Source: Nocardioidaceae bacterium
GTDB lineage: Bacteria; Actinomycetota; Actinomycetes; Propionibacteriales; Nocardioidaceae
Assembly: GCA_030447865.1 (NCBI GenBank)
Contig: JAUJOD010000004.1
Location: forward strand, 1 to 64,000
Reading direction: 5' to 3'
Length of the DNA: 64,000 bases
This document shows positions 18,027 to 26,304 of this stretch, one piece after another. The first letter of the stretch is position 1; each line of letters starts with the position of its first letter. The notes under the pieces are model-generated. The model searched no databases and was not told the origin of the DNA. It saw nothing but the letters and a program-made list of their open reading frames with translations. A program made the translations under genes and the position numbers.

Positions 18027-18040
18027 AGCCTGCTGGGCGG

Positions 18041-18921
18041 TCAGGCCTGCTCCCAGCGCAGCTCGAGGGACGGCCGAGGTGGCCGGCGATGCGCTCAGCC
18101 TCCTCGGTGACCGCGGCGCAGCCCCGGCGCGGAATCGATCTGTATGGGTGGATGGCCAACTGGACGCAGTTCCGCTCCCGCCGATGCGTCCACCGCCCCG
18201 AGACGCGGCCGTCGCCGAGAACTACCGGTGCGATCCGCCCAGCGGGCCGAAAGACGTCGGACACGTGATGCGGGTCCACGAACGGGTCCTCCCGGGCCAT
18301 CCCGATGACCCACGGATCGAAGGCGGGCAGCAGCGGCCACGAGAAAGGGTCGTCCACCGCGCGCATCCCGGCCACATCCTCCGCGAGAACCCGGGCTTCC
18401 TGGCCGGCGAACGTCACTGGGACGACCTCGTCACCGAGCGAGGAAAGAAGGCCGCTGCCTACCGGTAGCGCCGGCGGACCGACCCACCAGCGGGCGATGC
18501 TCCCGGGCGTGGCCGGGGCGTATGCCCGTAGGAACGCCCGGGCCACCGCCTTCAGCCCCTCAGCTGGCGCCACCTGTTGGAGGCCGTCGATCCAGAACCA
18601 GGCGAAGTGAACCGGACCGTGGCCCCCGTCCGGTCCGGTGAAGCACAGCAGACCCCGGAACGAGCACGCCTTCAGATCCGAGCCCAGCTAGACCGCATCC
18701 AGTCGGCGAGCTTGGCGGAGCCGGTCGACCGGCCCAACCCCCGCGGCGAGCTCGTCGCGGCTGAGAACGCGGTTGCACAGCAGCGTCCCAACCGCCCGGC
18801 ACACCCTTTCGGTGTCCGAAGTGCCGTTGTTGCCGAACTTCTTCATGGTGCTCAGCGCGGCCAGCCACCAGCCCAACTGGGCAGTGGGCAGCACGTGCAG
18901 GCGATCGAAACCGAGCCGCTG
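18041..18921 (-). pseudogene. AlkZ-like (HTH_42) winged-helix protein, decayed copy
   Basis: The sequence parallels the intact AlkZ-like gene at 32.3 kb. HVLPTAQLGWWLAALSTMKK and FGNNGTSDTERVCRAVG correspond to its middle, and RAFLRAYAPATPGSIARWWV plus LLPAFDPWVIGM to its C-terminal half. A frameshift near 18690 separates the parts. Near the end the frame shifts again; the expected LELRWEQA and TGA at 18043-18041 remain in the other frame. The N-terminal 80 or so residues, where the catalytic QxQ would be, are replaced by the start of an LLM gene. Confidence 0.75.
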
Positions 18922-18939
18922 TCGCCGCCCGACCGTGCG

Positions 18940-19023
18940 GAAGCCCAGCTCCTCGACGGTGCGCCACTGCCGGCTCGCCTCGGCCCACCCCGAATCGGGA
19001 AGGATGTTCACTCCGACGCGCAT
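18940..19023 (-). pseudogene. N-terminal fragment of an LLM oxidoreductase
   Basis: Only 28 codons remain, reading RVGVNILPDSGWAEASRQWR and TVEELGF, the standard start of the LLM proteins found elsewhere in this window. The fragment then fuses in frame to the middle of the AlkZ-like pseudogene, giving a chimeric reading frame of no likely function. It marks a deletion that removed most of an LLM gene and the front of the neighbour. Confidence 0.65.
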
Positions 19024-19464
19024 CTCGTAGCTCCCGCGGTCATGCCGCCGCCCGGCCGGACCCGACCGAGTGGCGGTCATGACTTCCTCCCGTTCGTTTC
19101 CGTCGTTGCGGCCACGCCAGTGCGGACTCGGCAGATGACTCGACTGGTCAGCCACAGCCCGCCCATCTGGAGCGACGGCCAGCTGAGCACAGCGCCGTCA
19201 GCGCGCTTCCGGTCGTCGTGACCGAGTGCCACCTAGCCGGTGTGCTGGTGGTCGGTAGGTCTGCGTGTTTCGAATACTCGCACCTAACCCCCGATTCTCT
19301 AGGGCTTACCCCCTTCGGCAGTCGCCGTCTGGTTAGCACCCACCCAAGCTCATCTTGCAGTTCGACCTAGCGCGCACGTGACTCTGGATGGTTGCCAGTT
19401 CCGGAGCAGATGTGACCTCCAATCCGGGCATCCATCGATACCGCGGGCTGGGCACTTAGACGCC
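19024..19464. other. Non-coding stretch, nothing recognised
   Basis: Roughly 440 bases without a supportable gene, GTA-repeat box or hairpin. The AT content is higher between 19250 and 19400 than in the flanks. It lies between cluster pseudogenes and polyketide-synthase debris and probably represents eroded DNA. Confidence 0.4.
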
Positions 19465-19672
19465 AGGGTCACGGAATAACCGGGCCCGCTGTCCGCGCCC
19501 CTTCCATAACCTCAAGCAAACGGGCGACCAGACCGACCTGGCTCCTGCGGACAGGTCTCTCACTACCGGCACTGGGCTGACGCCGTGAGTCCAGTACCCC
19601 CGGTGGCACTGCTCCTCTCGGCCCGTCACCCCGGTCACAAGTAGGCAAGTCTGAATCTCCGGAAGGTGCTGG
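19465..19672 (-). pseudogene. Possible PKS acyltransferase C-terminal fragment
   Basis: On the minus strand one frame gives LLVTGVTGREE followed by RGYWTHGVSPV, and the next frame gives GLVARLLEVMEGARTAGPV. Together they mimic the acyltransferase end of a polyketide synthase (VTG motif, YWxxHVxxPV, then LEVGEGRT). A frameshift is required and there are no further domains. Weakly supported, but a dehydratase-domain piece lies 1.5 kb away in the same orientation. Confidence 0.35.
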
Positions 19673-19751
19673 CCCGAACAAGAACGCGCAGAAGGTGGGC
19701 TTCTCAGTGGATGAACACAGTGCAAAGCTCGGCGATGTCTAGTGTCCATTC

Positions 19752-20828
19752 CTATGTACGGGTCGAGTTCATCTCACTGAAGGAAATCCGGACTCGCTCG
19801 GTATCGTGGCTCGCGACCAGCTGACGGACTTCACCTGCGCGCAGCTCTCTGGGCGTCCGCAGAGTCTGGATGGCCTGTCGCCAATGCGTCGCCGGCTCCC
19901 ACGGATCACTGCTCAATGAGACGCCAGGCGCCAGGTCGAGGACGAACCAGAAGGCAATCGCGTGGCATCGGCCAGTACGGACCACCGGCACTTGCAGCTC
20001 GACCCGATCGCTCGCGGATGGTGCACCAAAGCAGAAGTCGAACATCCGGAACGGTTTGCTGAGAAGCTGGTGTGGATACCAATGCAGGTCACTGCGGAAG
20101 TATTCGCAGGACTCGACCAGGTTGAAGACGGAGACGTCGAATCCGGCGACCTCATGAACATGATTCAGTTCGTGCAGGCTCTGACTCTCGACCAGCTGCC
20201 CATAAACACTGCCACTTTCAGGAACCAGCACACCGTCCCCGGCCATCAACCGGCTCGATGCATCGGCGATGCTCACGAGGGCTGATTCTCCGAGCAGACC
20301 GCAGTCGAAGATCTCGGTGAGCAGCACATTGGCGGGGTCGGGCATCTGATCACCCACGACGATGTCCTGGGAGTGGCAGTTCAGTACTGTCACCCGATTA
20401 GACAATCCGTTGTTCGCGATGACCTCACGTGCCAGCGTGGCCAGTAGCGGATCACTCTCACAGCTGTAAACGTGACCTGCCCCAGCCCGGGCACTCATCA
20501 TGGCCGTAATGCCTGCTCCGGTGCCGATGTCGAGCACCACTGCCCCGGGGGACACCGTCGCCTCGATCGCCGCCTGATAGGCCTCGTTTCGGATCGTGTC
20601 GTTCATCATCCGGAAATGCCAACGCGGAATCTGCTTTTTGATTGACCGGTTGAGCAACAGCCGAAGGTCAGCGCGGTCGGGAGCCTGAGCCACGGCACTC
20701 GCCAGCAGTTGAGTGGCGCTGACATAGTCGCCGTCCGCGTAACTGCGCCGTCCGCTGCTCTCGACGAGCTCACTCGTTCGCAACAGCACGGCCAACGCCT
20801 CTGCTGACTCGATCATGTCGTTATCCAT
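19752..20828 (-). CDS. PRMT-like protein arginine methyltransferase
   Basis: A 358-residue SAM-dependent methyltransferase of the protein arginine methyltransferase fold. After an N-terminal helical, TPR-like stretch comes IPRWHFRMMND, motif I VVLDIGTGAGITAMMSA, post-I HVYSCESDPLL, the double-E-type loop LLTEIFDCGLLGE and, late in the barrel, the THW loop ATHWRQAIQTLRTP. All hallmark PRMT elements are present, closest in style to PRMT7/9. It has no GTA-repeat box and lies amid PKS debris, so it may predate or be independent of the cluster. The target could be a protein Arg or a guanidino metabolite; the latter is attractive because of the amidinotransferase at 45 kb. Confidence 0.7.
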   Translation of the reverse strand: MDNDMIESAEALAVLLRTSELVESSGRRSYADGDYVSATQLLASAVAQAPDRADLRLLLNRSIKKQIPRWHFRMMNDTIRNEAYQAAIEATVSPGAVVLDIGTGAGITAMMSARAGAGHVYSCESDPLLATLAREVIANNGLSNRVTVLNCHSQDIVVGDQMPDPANVLLTEIFDCGLLGESALVSIADASSRLMAGDGVLVPESGSVYGQLVESQSLHELNHVHEVAGFDVSVFNLVESCEYFRSDLHWYPHQLLSKPFRMFDFCFGAPSASDRVELQVPVVRTGRCHAIAFWFVLDLAPGVSLSSDPWEPATHWRQAIQTLRTPRELRAGEVRQLVASHDTERVRISFSEMNSTRT

Positions 20829-21109
20829 CGAATCCGCCGATCAGCCCTGCTGGTCCAGCGAAGACACCGCGCGGAAGTCCTCGGCCCGACGATGAGCCGG
20901 ACGATCTCCCGTTCCTCTGTCCCATGGTCGAAGAGAACGTCGTGCAGCAACCGGCGGTTGTCCCCAAGTCAGTACATCGTCCGGACTCCACTTCCAGCGG
21001 ACAGTGCACTCTAGATCTACGGCGAAGTTCAGCGACAGCTCGAGCAGGGTCGCGCTCTCCAGCGGGCTCGGCCCCTGGATGCCGAGAATGCAGTGGGGGT
21101 TTAGGACCA

Positions 21110-21375
21110 GCGACCGGCGCCCCGTCGGTAGATCCGCGTGAACCAGGCTGAGCGGAGCTGACTACCGTGAAGCTCCCCTGTCCGTGCGACTGCTCCCGGA
21201 GGATGGTGTGGACCACGGCGTGAGCCCCGTCCTCGACCAGCAGGGGAACCAGGAAACTGACGCCGGAGATCCGGCTCACGTCGGCACCGAAGTGCCGGCT
21301 CGCGGCCGCTCTGACCATCTCCAGATATGTCGTTCCGGGGACGATCGCTTCGCCCAGAAGCTTGTGCTCGGACTA
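21110..21375 (-). pseudogene. PKS dehydratase-domain fragment
   Basis: HKLLGEAIVPGTTYLEMVRA, continuing AASRHFG and SGVSFLVPLLVEDGAHAVVH, is the N-terminal hot-dog of a polyketide-synthase dehydratase domain, including the HxxxG-type region and the PGTTYLEM landmark. ILREQSHGQGSFTVVSSAQP continues the pattern before it dissolves. There is no start, no other domain in frame, and the downstream 270 bases to the PRMT gene are unreadable. It is a relic of a modular or iterative PKS once present here. Confidence 0.6.
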
Positions 21376-21404
21376 GGACCCATTGCCGGCATCGGCTCCC
21401 GCGG

Positions 21405-22655
21405 TCATGCGGCCGCCCGGCCGGACCCGACCGAGGGGCCGGCCAACAACGTCAGGCCCATCTCGTCGCAGAACATCTTCCCGGCGGCGCACACCTCGAA
21501 GTCGACCCGATCGGGGTCGTCGCCCCAGCCGAGCACGTAACCGGCCCGCCCCCCGTCGCTGATCGGCTCACGCACGCGTTGGCCGGGTCCAACCTGCTGG
21601 TGCACCAAGCGGACGTTGTCGAACTTCAAGACAACATGTGCCGGCGGCACGAATCGGAGGACCTGGCCGGTGGCGACGAGATAGAAGACCTGAGCGTACG
21701 CGGGCTGGTCGGCATCCGCGGCGCGCCGGAGGACCGGTTCGATCGCGGCCGCGTCGCCCAGCGCCAGCAGCGCCTGCACCTCGTAGAAGTCGACGCCCGT
21801 GACGCGGCGGGTGAGTTCGGCGGTCAACCCACCGCCGGGCCTCAGCGCTGTCTCCAGCACCACCCAACCGTCGCCGGTGATCTTAAACTCGGCGTGCATC
21901 AGCCCGTCGACGACACCCAATGCCGCGGCCAGCCGCCCGGCTGCGACAGTCGCCGCCTCCCGGTCTGGCTGGTACCGGGAGTAACGGCCCATCACGCAGA
22001 CGAAGCCCGGTCCGTTGAGGTGATCGGCACCGGTCACCGAGACGAAGATCGGCCGGCCCCCGACGACGATCGCCTCGACGCACACCTCCGGGCCGGGGAC
22101 GAACTGCTCGATGACCGCCTTCCGCGACGCCGAGAGTCTCCGCACCAACGGCCACTGCCGCATCGCGTCATCCCGATCGTGCACGAGCATCACGCCGGCG
22201 CCGCCGGTGGCGTCGACCGGTTTGAGCACGGCCTTGCCGCAAACGCCCGAATAGAAGGCGCGGAGGTCGCCAGGATCGTTGACCATCCGCCAGACCGGTG
22301 TCGGCAGGCCGGCGCGCTGGCACAGTTCCCGCTGTCTCGCCTTCGACCGGGACACAGCGCCGACCTCGGCACCCAGCCCCGGTCGGCCGAGCGCCTCCGC
22401 CACGGCCGCGGCGGTGGCCTGCGAGTCGTCGGCGAGGGTCGTCACCCCGTCGCAGGTGGCAGCCAGGGCGGTGATCGCCTCGAGGTCAGCCGAGCCGTCC
22501 CGCGGGTCGTACGCCCACACCTCGTCGGCCAGGTCGTCGTAGCGGGCCGACGAGAACCCGTCGGCCAGCACGATCTCGAGTCCCATCCGGTGCCAGGTGG
22601 CGAACGCGGCTGCCCGCAGGGTGCTGGCCCCGAGGACCAGAAGGCGTTTCGGCAT
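21405..22655 (-). CDS. ATP-grasp ligase
   Basis: A 416-residue carboxylate-amine/thiol ligase. The N-terminal domain opens MPKRLLVLGASTLRAAAFAT. The ATP-grasp core shows AVLKPVDATGGAGVMLV, VIEQFVPGPEVCVEAIVVGG and the Mg-binding LMHAEFKITGDGWVVLETAL followed by RPGGG. Such enzymes form acyl phosphates and then amides or thioesters. BtrJ of butirosin, which loads glutamate on an ACP, is an ATP-grasp enzyme, so a carrier-loading role is possible. A broken ACP gene lies divergently 125 bases away. ATG 22655 was chosen; an in-frame ATG upstream lacks support and would overlap the promoter box. Confidence 0.75.
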   Translation of the reverse strand: MPKRLLVLGASTLRAAAFATWHRMGLEIVLADGFSSARYDDLADEVWAYDPRDGSADLEAITALAATCDGVTTLADDSQATAAAVAEALGRPGLGAEVGAVSRSKARQRELCQRAGLPTPVWRMVNDPGDLRAFYSGVCGKAVLKPVDATGGAGVMLVHDRDDAMRQWPLVRRLSASRKAVIEQFVPGPEVCVEAIVVGGRPIFVSVTGADHLNGPGFVCVMGRYSRYQPDREAATVAAGRLAAALGVVDGLMHAEFKITGDGWVVLETALRPGGGLTAELTRRVTGVDFYEVQALLALGDAAAIEPVLRRAADADQPAYAQVFYLVATGQVLRFVPPAHVVLKFDNVRLVHQQVGPGQRVREPISDGGRAGYVLGWGDDPDRVDFEVCAAGKMFCDEMGLTLLAGPSVGSGRAAA

Positions 22656-22661
22656 GCCCTG

Positions 22662-22692
22662 ACGGTCGGCAGCGGGTCTACACCGGCGATAC
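22662..22692 (-). promoter_or_regulatory. SARP-type box for the ATP-grasp gene
   Basis: Minus strand: GTA (22692-22690), N8, GTA (22681-22679), N11, GACCGT (22667-22662). The ATG at 22655 lies 6 bases beyond the -10-like element, consistent with a leaderless start. Confidence 0.6.
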
Positions 22693-22715
22693 ATTTCAGC
22701 GCAAGGCCCATCCAT

Positions 22716-22746
22716 GTAGGGCCGTTGTATCGCGGCGAGCCAGGAT
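22716..22746 (+). promoter_or_regulatory. SARP-type box before the broken ACP gene
   Basis: GTA 22716-22718, N8, GTA 22727-22729, N11, CAGGAT 22741-22746. The box is intact although the gene it drives is frameshifted. It diverges from the ATP-grasp box, with 23 bases between them. Confidence 0.6.
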
Positions 22747-22779
22747 GACCCGATCAGGACGTGCGAAGGGAGCCAGCCA

Positions 22780-23025
22780 ATGATCACCGACACTGAGCTC
22801 TGCGAGACGATCAGCCGACTGCTCGTCGTGGACGATCACCCGAGCGCCGACCTGGAGGTCACACCCACGACCCCGCTGGCCGAAGGGCGGCCTCGAGCTG
22901 ACGTCGCTCGACCCTGTACGCATCCTGGTGGGCCTCGAGGAGTCCTTCGGCATCGAAATCGCCGACGAGGCGATCATGGACTTCTCGTTCGAGTCGGTCA
23001 CCGACATCACCCCTCCTTGTCCGCA
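22780..23025 (+). pseudogene. Acyl carrier protein, frameshifted
   Basis: The first 35 or so codons read MITDTELCETISRLLVV and then LEVTPTTPLAEG. A one-base frame change near 22885 is followed by GLELTSLDPVRILVGLEESF and GIEIADEAIMDFSFESVTDI, a normal carrier-protein body with the phosphopantetheine Ser in LTSLD. A second disturbance removes the stop. The spacing is otherwise that of an 80-85-residue ACP. A single-base sequencing error cannot be excluded for the first frameshift. Its position opposite an ATP-grasp ligase suggests a former ligase-ACP pair. Confidence 0.65.
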
Positions 23026-23077
23026 CCTCGCCCGAGTAACCACTCCTTGCGCCGCCGGGATCCTCACGCAGCCGCGT

Positions 23078-24265
23078 TCAGCTGCGGCGAAACCGCAGGG
23101 GCAGCGTCGCCAGCGCTCGCATCACGTTGTTGAGCTGCCGCGTCGGCGGCGCCAGCTCCTCGACGGCCTGGACGCGCCGGGTCAGCACCTCGAGCAGCGC
23201 CTCCGCCTCACTGCGGACGACGGCCGCGCCGATGCATGCGTGGATCCCCGACCCGAACGCGAGGTGGCTCGCCGGGCGCCGCAGCACGTCGAACCGCTCC
23301 GGCGCTACCCACTCCCGCGGATCCCGGTTCGCGCTCCCGATGTGGCAGAGCACCTTCGCGCCCGCCGGGATGCTCGCGCCGGCCAACCGGACTTCGCGGG
23401 TGCTGGTGCGGAACATGAGCTGGGTCGGCGACGAGTGCCGCAAGCCCTCCTCGAATGCGCCGCGCAGTAGAGAGGGGTTCTCCTTGACGAGACGCCACTG
23501 CGCCGGGTGGGTGGCCAACAGATGCAGCGTCCAGGCCAGACCCTGCGTGGTCGTCGCGATGCCGCCGGACAACATCGAGCGGACGAGGCGCTCACCCTGA
23601 GCCTCGGATATCTCATCATCGTCCACGGCGGCAAAGACCTTCTCACCTAGGCCGCCCGGCGCCACCGAACGGCGCCTGCACTGCTCGTCCACCCACGTCG
23701 TCGCCCGGGCACCGGCGGTCAGCGCCTTCGCGAACAACTCGTTCGCCGGGCCGAATCCATTGAACGCCAAGGACCCGTACGCGAGCAGATTCTGCCGGTC
23801 CAGCCCGGTGATCCCCACGGCGTCCGGGAACGTCCGCAACGGGAATGCTTCGGCGAGCTCCGTGACACCGTCGAATGCGGCCCGGCCGACGAGGTCGCCG
23901 ATCAGCCCCTCCGCCTGGTGCTCGAACTCGCGCCGCAGGTGCTCCATCCCGCGTGGTGACATCACACGCGCGGCGACCCTCCGGACGACCGAATGCTCCG
24001 GCGGATCGGTCTCGAGCAGCACGCTCGGCGTCCGCCAGGAGCCGGCGTCGCGGATGTTCGTGAGCCCGGCCCCGCCGGAGGAGCAGAACGACTCGTGGTG
24101 GCGAAGCACGGCGCGCACCTCGGCGAACCGCCCGACGGCCCACACGTTATAGCGAGCGAGATAGCAGACCGGACCTGCCTCGCGGAGCAGCCGATACGCC
24201 TCATCCGGGTCGTCCTCGTGGTGCAACGTGAACGGATCGATGTCCAGCACGGGAATGTCAGCCAT
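23078..24265 (-). CDS. Cytochrome P450
   Basis: A 395-residue bacterial P450. The heme-binding loop is HLAFGSGIHACIGAAVVR with Cys344 as ligand; the K-helix ExxR is EEGLR, and GGIATTTQGLAW is the I-helix. In the I-helix the usual acid before the conserved Thr is Ala (GGIATT instead of GGxDTT or AGxET), which may alter proton delivery. GAGGA precedes ATG 24265. It is monocistronic under its own box. Likely a hydroxylation or oxidative coupling during tailoring; the substrate cannot be inferred. Confidence 0.88.
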   Translation of the reverse strand: MADIPVLDIDPFTLHHEDDPDEAYRLLREAGPVCYLARYNVWAVGRFAEVRAVLRHHESFCSSGGAGLTNIRDAGSWRTPSVLLETDPPEHSVVRRVAARVMSPRGMEHLRREFEHQAEGLIGDLVGRAAFDGVTELAEAFPLRTFPDAVGITGLDRQNLLAYGSLAFNGFGPANELFAKALTAGARATTWVDEQCRRRSVAPGGLGEKVFAAVDDDEISEAQGERLVRSMLSGGIATTTQGLAWTLHLLATHPAQWRLVKENPSLLRGAFEEGLRHSSPTQLMFRTSTREVRLAGASIPAGAKVLCHIGSANRDPREWVAPERFDVLRRPASHLAFGSGIHACIGAAVVRSEAEALLEVLTRRVQAVEELAPPTRQLNNVMRALATLPLRFRRS

Positions 24266-24292
24266 GGCAGCGCGTCCTCAGTCGTAGCCCCC

Positions 24293-24323
24293 ACTGTCTC
24301 CTGACGTCATACGTCGTCGATAT
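24293..24323 (-). promoter_or_regulatory. SARP-type box for the P450 gene
   Basis: Minus strand: ATA (24323-24321), N8, GTA (24312-24310), N11, GACAGT (24298-24293). A leader of about 20 bases with GAGGA precedes the ATG. Confidence 0.55.
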
Positions 24324-24443
24324 CGCCTCCAGGTCGCGCGGCCGCACCGTCACTCGACGCGCCCTCGGAGAGGGCGGCGCCTGGTTTGCGCGTCCGCGGC
24401 CCCCCGTGGTCATTCACGACGTCGACGAGACCGTCGGCTTAAA

Positions 24444-24491
24444 CTCTTCGGTCGGCTGGGGCTCTTCGGTCGGCTTGCGCTCTCCGTCGGC
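24444..24491. repeat. Short 18-base tandem repeat
   Basis: CTCTTCGGTCGGCT starts at 24444 and again at 24462, an 18-base period, with a weaker third copy at 24480. Read on the minus strand it would encode a Pro-Thr-Glu-Glu repeat, so it may be the tail of a lost gene. It sits just before the left end of the IS110 element. Confidence 0.5.
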
Positions 24492-24549
24492 GGGTTCGTT
24501 GGCGTGAAAATCGTCTGTGGGCTGCCAGAGACGTCGCCCAATGTGGGCT

Positions 24550-24772
24550 ACTAGAGACTTCCTGCAGGGTCGGTGTCTGGCCAGACTCGATCCAGGTGCC
24601 CGGCGGGACGCTCTCTATTGGGCTGCCCACCCGTTGGCGGGTGTGGCTCACTTCCGGTCTGCAGCCCGCCGGGTGACGTGGCGAGGCGTGGCTCAAGAAG
24701 GGACTGCCCTGCTCGTAGTAGCACTGCCCACCTCGCCGTCCACTTCGGTCGAAGCACAGGCAGGAGCAGCGC
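24550..24772 (+). ncRNA. Candidate bridge-RNA region of IS110 copy C
   Basis: The non-coding leader between the element end and the transposase start is conserved with copy B, including GGGCTGCCCACCC, a GGGTGTGGC block and TGGCTCAAGAAGGGACTGCC. Differences cluster in stretches between the conserved blocks, as expected for guide loops in a conserved scaffold. The RNA assignment is inference from the family. Confidence 0.4.
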
Positions 24773-25985
24773 ATGGAGCATGTCATCATCGGGGTCGATC
24801 CCCACAAGCTGTCGGCGACGATCGAGGTCGTCGACCAGCACGAGAAGTTCCTCGGCTCTGGTCGGTTTGCCACCGACCGGGCCGGCTACAAAGCGATGCG
24901 CAGTTACGCCAAGACCTGGCCTGAGCGGGTCTGGGCGGTTGAAGGCGCCAACGGTGTCGAGCGGCCGCTGGCCCAGCGGCTGCTCGAGGCGGGCGAGCAG
25001 GTCGTCGATGTCCCGGCGAAGCTTGCCGCCCGGGTCCGGCTGTTCGACACCGGGCACAACCGCAAGAGCGACGCACGCGACGCGCACTCCATCGCGATCG
25101 TCGCGGTGCGCACAAACACTTTGCGGGTGCTGCAGGTCGATGGGGAGCTCGAAGCCCTGCGGATGCTCACCGACCGCCGCGAAGCGCTCACCAGGCGCCG
25201 AGTCCAGGCCGTCGACCGGCTCCAAGCGTTGCTGGCAGAACTGCTGCCTGGGCAGGCCAAACGTGACATCACTACCGGCCAAGCCAAGGCGATGCTGGCG
25301 ACCGTCCGCCCTCGCGACATCGCCGGGAAGACCCGCCGGCGAATCGCCGCCGATGAGCTGACCGAGCTGGTCGCGGTCGAGGCCAAGATCAAGAAGGCCA
25401 CCGCCTGAGCTCAACGCCATCGTCCTCGCCCGCGGCTCACGCCTGATGCACATCCACGGAGTCGGACCCGTCGTGGCCGCCCGAGTCTTGGCCGACGTCG
25501 GTGATTTCGCCCGCTTCGCCAACCGGAACGGATTCGCCTCCTTGACCGGCACCGCACCCCTCGACGCATCGTCGGGTGAACAGAACCGCCACCGCCTCTC
25601 ACGTGCCGGGAACCGGCGGATGAACCACATGATCCACATCGCCGCGGTCACCCAGCTCCGCCTCGACACCGACGGCCGGGCCTACTACCGGCGCAAGCGA
25701 GCCGACGGCAAGAAACCCATGGAGGCCATGAGGTGTCTCAAGCGCAGGATCTCCGACGTGATCTACCGGCAGCTGATCGCGGATGCACAGTTGGCCGCCG
25801 GCCGCGGCCCTGGCACAGGCCCGGGAGGGCACTGCGGGGCGTCTCATCAATCCAGCGCGGTCGACCTGCCCCCGCACATCAACACTCCGGATCAGCCACT
25901 GCCCGGACCCGCAAACCGAACGCTACGCCCGACACCAGCAACCCGGAAGATCAACCGGGACAGGACCCTCGAACCTGCCGGTTGA
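24773..25985 (+). pseudogene. IS110-family transposase with a single frameshift (copy C)
   Basis: The DEDD domain begins MEHVIIGVDPHKLSATIEVV and includes TGHNRKSDARDAHSIAIVAV. The frame stops at a TGA around 25406-25408, directly after KIKKATA. One base further, the other frame continues seamlessly as ELNAIVLARGSRLMHIHGVG, then the C-terminal Ser-nucleophile domain FASLTGTAPLDASSGEQNRH and RLSRAGNRRMNHMIHIAAVT. Removing one T restores a full-length protein of about 400 residues. It is either a recent inactivating mutation, a sequencing slip or, less likely, a recoding site. Confidence 0.75.
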
Positions 25986-26003
25986 CAACAGAAGGGAGCC
26001 GGA

Positions 26004-26304
26004 ATGGCGCATCGCGGACAGCAGGTCCCGGTCCTGAAAACCGCTTCGTGGGAATTGCGCGGGTCAACGCGGATAGCGCCCGCAGGCATCCCGCGAGACC
26101 CGGCCGGGAACGCCCGGGACCAAGACGTCTACCTAATCAGGGGATCCGTGGCCATCGGCAGCGTGGCCGCGCTTGCCTTGGATCCACTTCAGACCACCGG
26201 GGGAGCTCGGGTTGACTCACTCAACAGCTTGCCGCACTGGGTCAGCGCTCAGCTGCCGTTGAGCTACCCCTCACTGACACGCTCACCAAGTGGCTCACAC
26301 CCAC
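26004..26304. other. Non-coding stretch right of the IS110 element
   Basis: About 300 bases between the right end of IS110 copy C and a fragment of another transposase. No gene, box or hairpin was recognised. It may be the eroded front of that second element. Confidence 0.4.

Larger units (their letters stand above)
24543..26003 (+). mobile_element. IS110-family element (copy C)
   Basis: The element runs from GGGCTACTAGAG at about 24545 to shortly past GTTGACAACAGAAGG at about 26000, limits set by comparison with copy B. It holds a 230-base non-coding leader and one transposase gene interrupted by a frameshift. No terminal inverted repeats are expected for this family. It separates the left arm of the cluster from the dihydroxybenzoate operon. 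Confidence 0.7.

Noticed and set aside
23078-23470. Plus-strand continuation of the ACP pseudogene frame far into the P450 gene.
   Set aside because: Beyond about 23025 the frame is the antisense of the P450 and has no carrier-protein character.
24444-24491. The tandem repeat as a possible CRISPR array.
   Set aside because: The period is 18 bases with no spacers and only about 2.7 copies; it reads better as a degenerate coding repeat.
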